Position numbers and translations under genes: made by a program. A stretch of DNA of 64,000 nt from Robertmurraya korlensis NBRC 107688 (GTDB taxonomy: Bacteria; Bacillota; Bacilli; Bacillales; Cytobacillaceae): the NCBI RefSeq assembly GCF_001591645.1, contig NZ_BCVH01000002.1:248001-312000 (forward strand), given 5' to 3'. The notes beneath the pieces are model-generated. The model was not told the DNA's origin. It saw only the letters and a program-made list of their open reading frames with translations, and did not search any database. Positions 44,208-53,437 of the stretch are shown piece by piece; position 1 is the stretch's first letter, and the number at the start of each line of letters is the position of its first letter.

Positions 44208-44888
44208 CTATAATTCTATTGACTGCCCTACTTTAAGTACAACACCCATTCCTGTTGGAAGCATGCTCACAAATGCTTGTGGATTCTGCTTAAGTAGTGG
44301 GAAGGTATCATAGTGAATGGGAACAACCTTCTTCGCTTGCAGAAGCTCAGCCGCATAAGCAGCATCGTCCGGCCCCATTGTAAAATTATCTCCAATTGGT
44401 AGAAAGGCAACATCAATTTGATTTCTGTCCCCAATTAGTTTCATATCTGAAAATAGCCCCGTATCTCCTGCATGATAAATCGTTTTTCCATTTATCGTTA
44501 AAAGGACACCAGCAGGCATACCTAAATATACGATTTCATTTTTCTCATTTACGTATCCTGACCCGTGAAATGCCTGGGTAAGCTTCACTCTTCCAAACTC
44601 GAAGTTATATCCTCCTCCGATATGTAATCCGTGTGTGTTTATCCCTTTGGCACCTAGATAATCTGCCAATTCTGCGGTTCCGATAACTAGTGCATTATTT
44701 TTCTTAGCGAGTTCTACCGTATCACCAAGATGGTCATTGTGCCCGTGCGTTACAATAATCACATCTGCTTTTACTTCCTCTACTTTTAAATCTGTTGCTG
44801 GGTTTCCATTAATAAAAGGATCGAAAAGAATCCTAGTTCCGTTTGCCTCAACTAAAATCACTGAATGTCCATGAAAGCTAATTTTCAT
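44208..44888 (-). CDS. ytkL: UPF0173 metal-dependent hydrolase YtkL
   Basis: Metallo-beta-lactamase-fold hydrolase, 226 residues, substrate unknown. The zinc motif [10 protein letters not shown] is present, with further ligands in HAGDTGLF and [11 protein letters not shown] at 44888 is eight bases after AAGGAG; the open frame upstream is not supported. Own terminator. The family often yields an L-ascorbate-6-phosphate lactonase-like fold, but no reaction can be assigned here. Confidence 0.9.
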   Translation of the reverse strand: MKISFHGHSVILVEANGTRILFDPFINGNPATDLKVEEVKADVIIVTHGHNDHLGDTVELAKKNNALVIGTAELADYLGAKGINTHGLHIGGGYNFEFGRVKLTQAFHGSGYVNEKNEIVYLGMPAGVLLTINGKTIYHAGDTGLFSDMKLIGDRNQIDVAFLPIGDNFTMGPDDAAYAAELLQAKKVVPIHYDTFPLLKQNPQAFVSMLPTGMGVVLKVGQSIEL

Positions 44889-45006
44889 ACTCCACACTCC
44901 TTTTGACTTTTCAAATACCTTATACCCATATTTTACTACCAATATAAGTTTACTTTCAAAAGTAATGTTGTTACTCTAAATCTATAGTACAGAAGGGGGA
45001 ATAACT

Positions 45007-46104
45007 ATGATTGGGAAACTTAACGAGATAGCGAACTGGCTCATGCAAGAACAAATTGATTTCTGCTTTTTAACTAACCCTGATAGTGTATTTTATGTAA
45101 GTGGATTTTTGAGCGATCCCCACGAAAGGCTTCTCGGTGTAGGTATATTCCAAAGTGGAGATCCGTTTCTCGTTTGTCCTTCCATGGAGAAAGAGGATGC
45201 AAGAAAAGCTGGATGGAACTATGACATTATCGGATATACAGATATCGAAAATCCATGGACAATCTTACATAAGCTATGTAACGATAGAACCAAAAATGTA
45301 GAAAAAATTGCAATTGAAAAAGAACATATGAATGTAGAGCGCTATGAGCTTATCCATTCCCTTTTTCCACAAGCAGACTTTCTTCCAGCGGAGGAAAAAC
45401 TTCGCAAATTACGTATGGTAAAAAGCGAAAGTGAAATCACTACGATTCGCGAGGCATGTGCCCTAGCAGATTACGCGATTGAGGTAGGTTGTTCCGAAAT
45501 CGCTGAAGGGAAAACAGAGCTTGAGGTCTTAGCAGCAATTGAATATGAATTAAAGAAGAAAGGCGTTTCAGAGATGTCTTTTTCTACTATGGTTTTAACA
45601 GGGAAAAACGGAGCTTCTCCACATGGGAATCCTGGATTGACCAAGATGAAAAAAGGTGATCTTGTTCTTTTTGATTTAGGAGTAATTGTTGACGGATACT
45701 GCTCAGATATTACTCGTACCGTTGCGCTTGGTGATATAAGCGACAAGCAAAAAGAAATTTATGATACTGTTTTAAAAGCTCAAGCCGCAGCTATTGAAGC
45801 GAGTAAGCCTGGTGTAACATGTCAATCAGTCGATCTAACGGCAAGAAATATTATTTCAGCTGCCGGTTATGGGGAATATTTTCCTCATCGACTCGGTCAT
45901 GGGCTAGGAATTAGTGTTCATGAATATCCTTCCCTTACAGAAACGAATACGCTCTTACTTGAAGAAGGCATGGTCTTTACCATCGAACCGGGAATTTATG
46001 TTCCTGGAGTAGCGGGTGTCAGAATTGAAGATGATGTACTAGTTACCTCAAATGGAGTTGAAATTTTAACCAAGTTTCCAAAGGAATTGCAAGTAATAAG
46101 GTAA
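45007..46104 (+). CDS. M24 family Xaa-Pro peptidase (PepQ-like)
   Basis: Cleaves peptides with proline in the second position. 365 residues: N-terminal creatinase-like domain (1 to about 125) and C-terminal pita-bread domain with the five metal ligands in FDLGVIVDGYCSDITRTV (two Asp), HRLGHGLGISVHEYP (His), FTIEPGIYVPG (Glu) and RIEDDVLVT (Glu). Probably cytosolic. Monocistronic, divergent from ytkL. Closely related Bacillus paralogues (PapA, PapB, PepQ) cannot be separated by eye. Confidence 0.9.
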   Translation: MIGKLNEIANWLMQEQIDFCFLTNPDSVFYVSGFLSDPHERLLGVGIFQSGDPFLVCPSMEKEDARKAGWNYDIIGYTDIENPWTILHKLCNDRTKNVEKIAIEKEHMNVERYELIHSLFPQADFLPAEEKLRKLRMVKSESEITTIREACALADYAIEVGCSEIAEGKTELEVLAAIEYELKKKGVSEMSFSTMVLTGKNGASPHGNPGLTKMKKGDLVLFDLGVIVDGYCSDITRTVALGDISDKQKEIYDTVLKAQAAAIEASKPGVTCQSVDLTARNIISAAGYGEYFPHRLGHGLGISVHEYPSLTETNTLLLEEGMVFTIEPGIYVPGVAGVRIEDDVLVTSNGVEILTKFPKELQVIR

Positions 46105-46110
46105 AGAATA

Positions 46111-46139
46111 GCTCCTTGATAACCTCAAGGAGCCTTTCT
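46111..46139. terminator. Bidirectional terminator, Xaa-Pro peptidase / ald
   Basis: Stem GCTCCTTGA / TCAAGGAGC with a T-rich right flank; between convergent genes. Confidence 0.75.
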
Positions 46140-46145
46140 TGTATT

Positions 46146-47264
46146 CTATTTTTCTAAAAGTTCCCGAGAATCTGCATATTCTAATCCATGGGCTTCCGCT
46201 ACAGCTTCATATGTGACATAACCTTTAAGGGTATTGATTCCTTTTAATAAAGCTTCATTTTCTAGACAAGCTTTTTTGTAGCCTTTGTTAGCAATTTGAA
46301 GTGCATAAGGCACGGTTACATTTGTTAAAGCCATCGTAGAGGTACGTGGTACAGCACCAGGCATGTTCGCAACTGCATAATGGACAACACCATGCTTTTC
46401 ATATGTTGGCTTATCATGTGTCGTAATACGGTCAGTCGTTTCAAAAATACCACCCTGATCAATCGCAATATCGACTACAACCGAGCCTGGTGACATCGAT
46501 TGAATCATTTCTTCTGTTACGAGCTTTGGTGCTTTCGCTCCTGGTATTAACACAGCACCAATAACTAAATCAGAGCTTTTTACTTCTTCTGCAATATTGT
46601 AATAGTTAGACATAAGAGTCGTTACATCACTACCGAAAATGTCATCAAGCTGACGAAGTCTATCAGGACTCAGGTCGATGATCGTTACGCTTGCCCCTAG
46701 TCCAATTGCCATTTTTGCAGCATTTGTTCCTGCAACTCCCCCACCAATAATCGTTACCTTTCCTCTATTTACTCCAGGCACACCAGCAAGAAGAATTCCC
46801 TTCCCACCATGTACCTTCTCTAGGAATTGAGCACCAATCTGTGTAGCCATTCGTCCAGCTACTTCACTCATTGGCGTAAGGAGTGGAAGGCTTCCATTGG
46901 AAAGTTGTACCGTTTCATAGGCAATTCCAACTACTTTGTTTTCAATTAATGCCTTTGTTAATTCAGGCTCTGGCGCTAAATGTAAATACGTAAATAAAAT
47001 TAATCCCTCACGGAAATACTGATATTCCTCTGGAAGTGGTTCCTTTACCTTCATGACCATTTCCATTGACCATGCCTTTAAAGCGCTTTCAACAATAACC
47101 GCACCTGCATCCACATAATCAGCGTCAGTAAACCCTGATCCTAGACCAGCCCCAGTTTCAATATGTACTACATGCCCAAACTTCACTAAATTAATAACAC
47201 CAGCAGGAGTCATAGCGACCCGATTTTCATTATTCTTTATTTCCTTAGGAACTCCAATACGCAT
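46146..47264 (-). CDS. ald: Alanine dehydrogenase
   Basis: Interconverts L-alanine and pyruvate with NAD; needed for alanine use and sporulation. 372 residues. [24 protein letters not shown]-terminus, catalytic Lys in [10 protein letters not shown], His in [17 protein letters not shown], and the NAD-binding [21 protein letters not shown]. Standard length. Divergent from the PBP gene. Confidence 0.97.
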   Translation of the reverse strand: MRIGVPKEIKNNENRVAMTPAGVINLVKFGHVVHIETGAGLGSGFTDADYVDAGAVIVESALKAWSMEMVMKVKEPLPEEYQYFREGLILFTYLHLAPEPELTKALIENKVVGIAYETVQLSNGSLPLLTPMSEVAGRMATQIGAQFLEKVHGGKGILLAGVPGVNRGKVTIIGGGVAGTNAAKMAIGLGASVTIIDLSPDRLRQLDDIFGSDVTTLMSNYYNIAEEVKSSDLVIGAVLIPGAKAPKLVTEEMIQSMSPGSVVVDIAIDQGGIFETTDRITTHDKPTYEKHGVVHYAVANMPGAVPRTSTMALTNVTVPYALQIANKGYKKACLENEALLKGINTLKGYVTYEAVAEAHGLEYADSRELLEK

Positions 47265-47326
47265 GCCTTACCCTCCAAAATATGTAATCAGTAATCATGA
47301 AGCCGATAATAATATACCACTTTTTT

Positions 47327-47354
47327 ATTATAGGAATAAAGAGATTTCTGTCAT
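47327..47354 (-). promoter_or_regulatory. Probable sigma-A promoter of ald
   Basis: Minus strand ATGACA (47354-47349), 16-base spacer, perfect TATAAT (47332-47327). A TATATT lies a little downstream as an alternative. Confidence 0.5.
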
Positions 47355-47371
47355 CCTTTGACATAATTTCC

Positions 47372-47380
47372 TGTTATAAT
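47372..47380 (+). promoter_or_regulatory. Extended -10 promoter of the class A PBP gene
   Basis: TGTTATAAT is a perfect extended -10. A TTGACA occurs only 11 bases upstream and is too close to act as its -35. Confidence 0.5.
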
Positions 47381-47414
47381 GGTCATAATTTCATTTTTAA
47401 AGGATAGGTATTCA

Positions 47415-49493
47415 ATGGAACGATTCGAAACATTTCGTAATGCAATCATTCGTTTTTGGAGAAACACACATATTACCCAATTTCTATTATTACTTCTTTT
47501 AGTGTTTGTATTATTGGCGATTCTTTATTTTGCTTTCATTGCAAGCCAAGCAAACGTACAAACCTTAAAGGAAGGCTTAAAACAATCGACGGTTATATAC
47601 GACAAGGATGGAGACTTTGCTACCGAAATAAGTACAAACCGTAATAAAGGGGTTGAAATCTCAGAACTCCCTGCTTATGTAGGTAATGCAGTTGTCGCCA
47701 TAGAGGATCATCGTTTTTATGTTCATAATGGGTTCGACCTAAAAGGAATTACAAGAGCATTTTTTAAAAATTTACTAGCAGGTCGCATTACAGGTGGCGG
47801 CAGTACATTAACACAGCAATTAACAAAGAATGCCCTCCTCTCACCCGAGAGAACGTATAAAAGAAAAATTGAAGAGCTATTTCTAGCCCTTGAAATCGAA
47901 AAGGAATACGAAAAAGATGAAATCCTCCAGATGTATATCAATCAAGTATATTTTGGTCATGGGGCATGGGGGATTGATCAAGCAGCAGGAAAATATTTTA
48001 ATAAAAGTGCGAGTGAATTAACCATTAGTGAAGCTGCATTACTGGCCGGACTTCTTCAAGCACCTTCTGCACGTAATCCATTTCAAAATTACGATGCTGC
48101 AATTGAACGTAGGGATGTTGTACTAGCAAAAATGAAGGACAATAAATTTATCACTGAGCAGGAATATAAGGAAGCTATTGGAGAAAAGATTGTCCTTGAA
48201 GAGGGTGGTGGCAGCTTCCTTGACAGGAAATATCCTTCTTATACCGATGCCGTTCTTGATGAAGCCATTTCTCAATATGGCTTAACACAGGAAGAAATTT
48301 TAACTAGAGGATACAAAATCTATACAGAGATGGACCAAAACCTGCAATCCTCTCTTGAAACCATCTATTCAAATAACAACAATTTTCCTAGGGGCAAGAA
48401 AGATGCTATTGTTCAAAGTGGTTCTGTACTTCTTGACCCATCGACTGGTGGTGTAAGAGCACTAGTTGGAGGACGTGGGGAATCCGTTTTTCGTGGATTT
48501 AACCGTGCGACCCACTTAAAGGCTCAGCCTGGTTCGACTTTAAAGCCTTTAGCTGTTTATACTCCGGCACTTGAAGAAGGATATGCCTTATCCTCTGTAT
48601 TAGAAGATAAACAGCAAGCATTTGGTGACTACCAACCAGAAAACTATAATAAAACGTATGCTGGTGAAGTCCCTATGTATGTTGCGCTACAGGAATCTCT
48701 TAACCTACCAGCTGTCTGGCTATTAGACCAAATTGGTTTAAACAGAGGAATAGAATCGTTAAATAAATTTGGTATTCAACTACAAGAAGAGGATGAACAT
48801 TTGGCGATTGCCCTTGGAGGAATGAACGAAGGAACCTCTCCTCTCAGATTAGCTTCAGCCTATTCAGCCTTTGCAAATAAGGGGAAGCGCGCTGATGACC
48901 ATCTTATTACAAAGATCGAAGGGCCGACAGGAAATATTATCGCTGAACATAAGAAGAAGGTTGTACAAGTCACAACAAAAAAAGTAGCGAATGAAATGAC
49001 CTCCATGCTCTTAAATGTAGTAGAATCTGGAACAGGATCAGCTGCACAAATTGATGGATCTCCAATTGCTGGGAAGACAGGTTCTACTCAACTAAGTTTT
49101 TCTGGCAGTGATGGAACAAAGGACCAATGGTTTGTCGGGTATACGCCTGATTTAGTTGGGGCCATTTGGATTGGTTATGATCAAACCGATCAAGATCATT
49201 ATTTAACCGGTTCAAGTTCAGAAACAGTCGTTCCTATCTTTAGGAAGATTATGGAGGCGGCTATTCCATTTACCGAGCAAACATCCTTTACGGTCAAATC
49301 GGTTAACGAGAGAATGCAAGGTGAGCAAGACGCAGATGAAACTCAAGAAGCAATCAAGGAAAAAGCTGAAAAAATCGAGCAAGTAATTAAAGAAGAAAGC
49401 TCAAAATGGAGTCAAGTAATAGATAAAATGAAGGAAGACTTAAAAACTGCTGGACAGATGTTAAAACAAAGACTACAAGAACTAAAGCAATAG
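47415..49493 (+). CDS. Class A penicillin-binding protein (PBP1A family)
   Basis: Bifunctional peptidoglycan synthase. 692 residues: cytoplasmic N-terminus, one membrane helix (about 19-40), glycosyltransferase GT51 domain with catalytic Glu in VVAIEDHRFYVHNGFD and GGGSTLTQQLTKN, and a transpeptidase domain with active-site SxxK (PGSTLKPL), SxN (ESLNLP) and KTG (AGKTGSTQ). The tail (about 635-692) is a charged coiled coil. ATG at 47415 lies after AAGGATAGG. Which of the Bacillus class A PBPs it corresponds to is not clear. Confidence 0.92.
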   Translation: MERFETFRNAIIRFWRNTHITQFLLLLLLVFVLLAILYFAFIASQANVQTLKEGLKQSTVIYDKDGDFATEISTNRNKGVEISELPAYVGNAVVAIEDHRFYVHNGFDLKGITRAFFKNLLAGRITGGGSTLTQQLTKNALLSPERTYKRKIEELFLALEIEKEYEKDEILQMYINQVYFGHGAWGIDQAAGKYFNKSASELTISEAALLAGLLQAPSARNPFQNYDAAIERRDVVLAKMKDNKFITEQEYKEAIGEKIVLEEGGGSFLDRKYPSYTDAVLDEAISQYGLTQEEILTRGYKIYTEMDQNLQSSLETIYSNNNNFPRGKKDAIVQSGSVLLDPSTGGVRALVGGRGESVFRGFNRATHLKAQPGSTLKPLAVYTPALEEGYALSSVLEDKQQAFGDYQPENYNKTYAGEVPMYVALQESLNLPAVWLLDQIGLNRGIESLNKFGIQLQEEDEHLAIALGGMNEGTSPLRLASAYSAFANKGKRADDHLITKIEGPTGNIIAEHKKKVVQVTTKKVANEMTSMLLNVVESGTGSAAQIDGSPIAGKTGSTQLSFSGSDGTKDQWFVGYTPDLVGAIWIGYDQTDQDHYLTGSSSETVVPIFRKIMEAAIPFTEQTSFTVKSVNERMQGEQDADETQEAIKEKAEKIEQVIKEESSKWSQVIDKMKEDLKTAGQMLKQRLQELKQ

Positions 49494-49499
49494 ATTTGA

Positions 49500-49529
49500 T
49501 AAAAAAGGAAGCCAAAGGGCTTCCTTTTT
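49500..49529. terminator. Bidirectional terminator, PBP gene / 56-residue gene
   Basis: Stem GGAAGCC / GGCTTCC with loop AAAG, flanked by A6 and T5. Confidence 0.85.
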
Positions 49530-49534
49530 CATTA

Positions 49535-49705
49535 TTACTCCGACTCGTTTCCAAACATGCTATCGTATTTTTCATTGTCGAACTGACCGTTTGGCTGATC
49601 AATGACACCACTATTATAAGCGTCCATGATTTGTGCACTAACATTACTCTCGCCTTGATGGTCATAAATATAATGCGATTGCCCTTTTATTTCATCCTTT
49701 TTCAT
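49535..49705 (-). CDS. 56-residue hydrophilic protein (DUF4025/YozQ-like)
   Basis: A short gene in the gap between the PBP and UspA genes. It encodes 56 residues starting MKKDEIKGQSHYIYDHQGES and ending in an acidic NEKYDSMFGNESE. The central Q-I-M-D-A-Y-N-S-G-V-I-D pattern resembles the small DUF4025 (YozQ) proteins, an uncertain match from memory. AAGGAG precedes the ATG by 11 bases. It ends just before the bidirectional terminator. No function known. Confidence 0.65.
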   Translation of the reverse strand: MKKDEIKGQSHYIYDHQGESNVSAQIMDAYNSGVIDQPNGQFDNEKYDSMFGNESE

Positions 49706-49817
49706 TAAATATTGAGCTCCTTCAAAGTGTATTTTCCCACCTATATATTTTTCGAAAATTTGCTACAGATATACATGAATTAAATATTGTATAATATAGG
49801 TAAAGGAGGAGATGAAC

Positions 49818-50264
49818 ATGAGTCTTACGTATAAAAAGATATTAGTTGCCGTTGACGGTTCCAAAGAAGCTGAATGGGCGTTTAAGAAATCAATAGAGGT
49901 CGCCAAACGGAATAATGCAACTATTATTTTAGCTCACATCATCGACACTCGAACATTTGCAACCGTTGAAGCATATGACCGTACAATTGCGGAAAGAGCA
50001 GACAAGTTTGCTACTGAGCTAATGGAAAGCTATAAGGAGCAAGCATTGAATGCTGGCGTTCAACATGTATCTTATGAAATCGATTACGGTTCTCCAAAGG
50101 TGAAAATCCCTAAAGATTTAGCAAAAAAACACGAAGTGGATTTAATTATTTGTGGGGCAACTGGATTGAATGCTGTAGAGCGATTCTTAATTGGAAGCGT
50201 TTCCGAACATATAACGCGTTATGCACGCTGCGATGTATTAGTTGTCCGAACAGAAAAAGATTAA
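49818..50264 (+). CDS. UspA-family universal stress protein
   Basis: Small cytosolic ATP-binding stress protein. 148 residues. The N-terminal KILVAVDGSKEAEWAFKKS carries the nucleotide-binding Asp, and the C-terminal GATGLNAVERFLIGSVSEHITRYARCDVLVVR fits the G-2x-G-9x-G(S/T) ATP motif. ATG at 49818 is eight bases after GGAGG; ATG 49812 is too close to it. Monocistronic with a shared terminator. Confidence 0.92.
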   Translation: MSLTYKKILVAVDGSKEAEWAFKKSIEVAKRNNATIILAHIIDTRTFATVEAYDRTIAERADKFATELMESYKEQALNAGVQHVSYEIDYGSPKVKIPKDLAKKHEVDLIICGATGLNAVERFLIGSVSEHITRYARCDVLVVRTEKD

Positions 50265-50272
50265 ATAATAGG

Positions 50273-50304
50273 AAAAGCACGCTATTAGTAATTAGCGTGC
50301 TTTT
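50273..50304. terminator. Bidirectional terminator, uspA-like / argH
   Basis: Perfect 12-bp stem AAAAGCACGCTA / TAGCGTGCTTTT; overlaps the last codons of argH. Confidence 0.85.
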
Positions 50305-51679
50305 CTTCTTTTATCTTTGATTTTGCTTTAACGATGGCCTCTTTTACCTGTTCGAACCCTGTTCCGCCCGCTGAATTTCTACGTTTCACAGCAGTCACTG
50401 GGTTTAATACCTCGTATATATCACTCTCAAATAAAGAATTCGCTTCCTTATATTGCTCAAGTGGTAAGTCCGCCAAGTAACATTGACTTTGAACGCACGT
50501 AAGTACTAGCTTACCGACGATTTCATGAGCCTCTCGGAATGGAACGCCTTTACCAGATAAATAATCAGCTAGCTCAGTCGCATTTGAAAAATCCTGCTTT
50601 GTCGCTACTTCCATTTCTTTCTCATTTACCTTCATGGTTTCAACCATTCCAGCAAAAATCTTCAATGATCCTGTGATCGTCTTAACTGTATCAAACATAC
50701 CCTCTTTATCTTCTTGCATATCCTTGTTATAAGCAAGCGGTAGCCCTTTTAACACTGTTAACAAACCAAAAAGATTGCCATATACTCTTCCTGTTTTTCC
50801 ACGTATTAACTCAGCCATATCAGGGTTTTTCTTTTGTGGCATAATACTTGAACCAGTCGTAAAGCTATCATCAAGCTCAATAAAGCGAAATTCTTGGCTT
50901 GACCATAAGATAAATTCTTCTGCTAGTCTCGATAAATGCATCATTAGTATCGAGCTTATAGACATAAATTCCAAAATAAAGTCTCGGTCACTAACCGCAT
51001 CTAAACTATTCTCATAGATACTAGAGAAATCTAGAAGGCTAGCTGTAAGTTCACGATCAATAGGAAAAGTTGTTCCAGCTAATGCCCCTGCTCCAAGTGG
51101 AGATTTATTAATACGCTTAATGCTTTCTTGGAATCTCTCTTTGTCACGCTCAAGCATCCAAAAATACGCTAGTAAATGATGTGCAAATGAAATAGGCTGT
51201 GCTCTTTGTAAATGCGTATAACCTGGCATAACGGTTTCTACATGCTTTTCCGCCTGAAGAAGCAGACTTTGCTGAAGTCCCTCGATCAGTTCAATAGTGT
51301 GCAGAGTCTCCTTACGTAAGTACAAATGCATATCTGTTGCCACTTGATCGTTTCTACTTCTACCCGTATGGAGCTTCCCACCTACAGGGCCAATTAATTC
51401 AATGAGCTTGCTTTCTAAATTTAAGTGGATATCCTCTAATTCCACAGAGAATTCTAGCTCATCATTCTTTGCCTTTTCTTGTAAAACCTTTAGACCATCT
51501 GTTATTTGAGCTGCTTCCTCATGCGATATAATACCGCAAGAGGAAAGCATACTTACATGTGCTAAGCTTCCTTGAATATCCTCAAGGACAAGCTCCTTAT
51601 CAAAGGAAATGGAGGCACCAAATTCATCTACCCATTCCTCAGCCGTTTTGGTAAAGCGTCCCCCCCAAAGCTTTTTCAC
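50285..51679 (-). CDS. argH: Argininosuccinate lyase
   Basis: Last step of arginine synthesis: argininosuccinate to arginine and fumarate. 464 residues. N-terminal [46 protein letters not shown] and the superfamily signature [12 protein letters not shown] are all present. GTG start at 51679 with AAGGTG upstream; it overlaps the argG stop in GTGA, so the pair is coupled. Confidence 0.97.
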   Translation of the reverse strand: MKKLWGGRFTKTAEEWVDEFGASISFDKELVLEDIQGSLAHVSMLSSCGIISHEEAAQITDGLKVLQEKAKNDELEFSVELEDIHLNLESKLIELIGPVGGKLHTGRSRNDQVATDMHLYLRKETLHTIELIEGLQQSLLLQAEKHVETVMPGYTHLQRAQPISFAHHLLAYFWMLERDKERFQESIKRINKSPLGAGALAGTTFPIDRELTASLLDFSSIYENSLDAVSDRDFILEFMSISSILMMHLSRLAEEFILWSSQEFRFIELDDSFTTGSSIMPQKKNPDMAELIRGKTGRVYGNLFGLLTVLKGLPLAYNKDMQEDKEGMFDTVKTITGSLKIFAGMVETMKVNEKEMEVATKQDFSNATELADYLSGKGVPFREAHEIVGKLVLTCVQSQCYLADLPLEQYKEANSLFESDIYEVLNPVTAVKRRNSAGGTGFEQVKEAIVKAKSKIKEEKHANY

Positions 51680-52881
51680 ACAGTCACCTTCTTTTGTTGC
51701 ACTTGAGCTTGAACCTTCGTTGGAAGTCCCCACAGTTCAATAAAACCAACCGCTGATTGATGATCAAACTGATCCTCAGCTGTATAAGTAGCTAGCTTTT
51801 CATCGTACAACGAATAATCTGACTTTCTTCCTTCCACGATTGCATGACCTTTAAATAGCTTCACACGTACCGTACCTGTTACATGCTTTTGCGTTTCCTT
51901 AAGGAATGCTTTTAAAGCAGTAGTAAGTGGAGAGAACCAAAGTCCATCATAAATTACTTCAGCAATCTTCTTGCTAATAACCGGTTTAAAATGAGCTACT
52001 TCTTTCACTAGTGTTAAATCTTCAAGCTCTTTATGTGCTTTTAATAATGTCATTGCTCCTGGACACTCATACACTTCACGGGATTTAATTCCAACAAGTC
52101 TGTTTTCTACATGATCGATACGACCAACCCCATGCTTACCAGCTAATGTATTTAATTCTAAAATAAGCTCTGAAAGTGGGTAGCTTTTTCCGTTTAAACT
52201 AACAGGAACACCGCTAACGAACTCAATTTCTACCACATCTGCTTGGTCCGGTGTTTTCTCCAGTGGTAATGTAATATCGTAAGCACCTTCAGGTGGTGCT
52301 GCCCACGGATCTTCTAATACTCCACATTCAGCAGCTCTACCCCAAAGGTTTTGGTCAATTGAATATGGGCTATCTAAGTTAATCGGAATTGGAATACCAT
52401 TTTTCTTTGCATACTCAATTTCTTCTTCACGTGACCAGCTCCACTCACGTACAGGAGCTAGGACCTTTAAATCAGGGTTTAAAGCAGAAATGGAAACTTC
52501 AAAACGAACTTGATCGTTTCCTTTTCCTGTACAACCATGTGCTACCGCAACTGCTCCTTCCTGCTCTGCAACCTCAACTAATTTTTTTGCAATTAGCGGA
52601 CGAGATAGTGCTGATACAAGAGGATACTTCTCTTCGTACATCGCTTGTGCTTGTAGAGCAATTAATGCATATTCATGCGCGAATTCTTCTTTTGCGTCAA
52701 TCACGTATGACGATACCGCACCAACCTGCAATGCTTTCTCTTTAATAAAATCTAAATCCTTGCCTTCTCCAACATCCAAACAACACGCAACTACTGCATA
52801 ACCTTGATCTTGAAGCCACTTTACTGCTACTGATGTATCTAATCCTCCTGAATAAGCAAGAACAACTTTTTGAACTGACAT
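51676..52881 (-). CDS. argG: Argininosuccinate synthase
   Basis: ATP-dependent joining of citrulline and aspartate. 401 residues. The ATP pyrophosphatase loop [15 protein letters not shown] is at the N-terminus; [15 protein letters not shown] and the citrulline/aspartate-binding [17 protein letters not shown] region follow. ATG at 52881 is seven bases after AGGAGG. First gene of argGH, with an ARG-box-like element in the leader. Confidence 0.97.
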   Translation of the reverse strand: MSVQKVVLAYSGGLDTSVAVKWLQDQGYAVVACCLDVGEGKDLDFIKEKALQVGAVSSYVIDAKEEFAHEYALIALQAQAMYEEKYPLVSALSRPLIAKKLVEVAEQEGAVAVAHGCTGKGNDQVRFEVSISALNPDLKVLAPVREWSWSREEEIEYAKKNGIPIPINLDSPYSIDQNLWGRAAECGVLEDPWAAPPEGAYDITLPLEKTPDQADVVEIEFVSGVPVSLNGKSYPLSELILELNTLAGKHGVGRIDHVENRLVGIKSREVYECPGAMTLLKAHKELEDLTLVKEVAHFKPVISKKIAEVIYDGLWFSPLTTALKAFLKETQKHVTGTVRVKLFKGHAIVEGRKSDYSLYDEKLATYTAEDQFDHQSAVGFIELWGLPTKVQAQVQQKKVTV

Positions 52882-52899
52882 TGGAAATCCTCCTAAAAT

Positions 52900-52913
52900 C
52901 GAATAAATATTCA
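52900..52913. promoter_or_regulatory. Candidate ARG box (AhrC/ArgR) in the argG leader
   Basis: TGAATATTTATTCG (minus strand) is a near-perfect palindrome matching the arginine-repressor half-site pattern TGAATAWWTATTCA. It lies 19 bases upstream of the argG start, overlapping the start of the leader. Confidence 0.6.
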
Positions 52914-53093
52914 ATCGGTTTATGTTTTTATACTTTTATAATATGTATACAAATGTAACAAGTTTTCTTCCTATTTTCAATACTTATTCTTAAAAATGTA
53001 TAAAAATTTATTATTTTATTTATTCAGCTTCCATCTGGAAGGCATGGATAGACTGTAGTAGAATGGTTATAAGATGAAATGGAGGGGCTTTCA

Positions 53094-53408
53094 ATGGAAA
53101 ATTACTTTGAATTAAATGAGAGACTCGGAATCAGGCTCCCTACCTTGCATAAAAACTGGGAAGAATATACCTTTGATACCCAACAAAGTATTCTTTTGGA
53201 ATGGGAGAAAATAAGAGGACATATTCCAGATCGAATAGCAGAATTGGAAGAATATATTAATAAGAAACAAGCCTCTTTATCAGATGAAAGTGATTTCAGA
53301 AAATCATGTCAGTTAAATAGCGAAATTGCTGAACTTGCTTCTATTATTAATGATTTATGGCTATGGTATCGGACAAACCAGGATATAGGTGGGAAAGCAC
53401 ACCATTAA
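53094..53408 (+). CDS. Uncharacterised 104-residue helical protein
   Basis: Not recognised. 104 residues, acidic, no membrane segment, predicted mostly helical with a coiled-coil-like middle (IPDRIAELEEYINKKQASL) and conserved-looking Trp residues in LWLWYRT. ATG at 53094 has GGAGGGG six bases upstream, so it is translated. Divergent from argG and convergent with the phosphatase gene. No functional clue from the context. Confidence 0.75.
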   Translation: MENYFELNERLGIRLPTLHKNWEEYTFDTQQSILLEWEKIRGHIPDRIAELEEYINKKQASLSDESDFRKSCQLNSEIAELASIINDLWLWYRTNQDIGGKAHH

Positions 53409-53437
53409 AAAGAACCTTCAGTTGCTGAAGGTTCTTT
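53407..53437. terminator. Bidirectional terminator
   Basis: Perfect stem AAAAGAACCTTCAG / CTGAAGGTTCTTTT with a TTG loop, shared by the convergent small gene and phosphatase gene. Confidence 0.9.

Noticed and set aside
44950-44966. TTACTTTCAAAAGTAA inverted repeat between ytkL and the Xaa-Pro peptidase gene as an operator
   Set aside because: AT-rich, short and with one offset base; it matches no regulator I can name and could arise by chance.
47359-47380. TTGACA followed by TATAAT upstream of the class A PBP gene as a standard promoter
   Set aside because: The hexamers are only 11 bases apart. The extended -10 TGTTATAAT explains the site without that -35.
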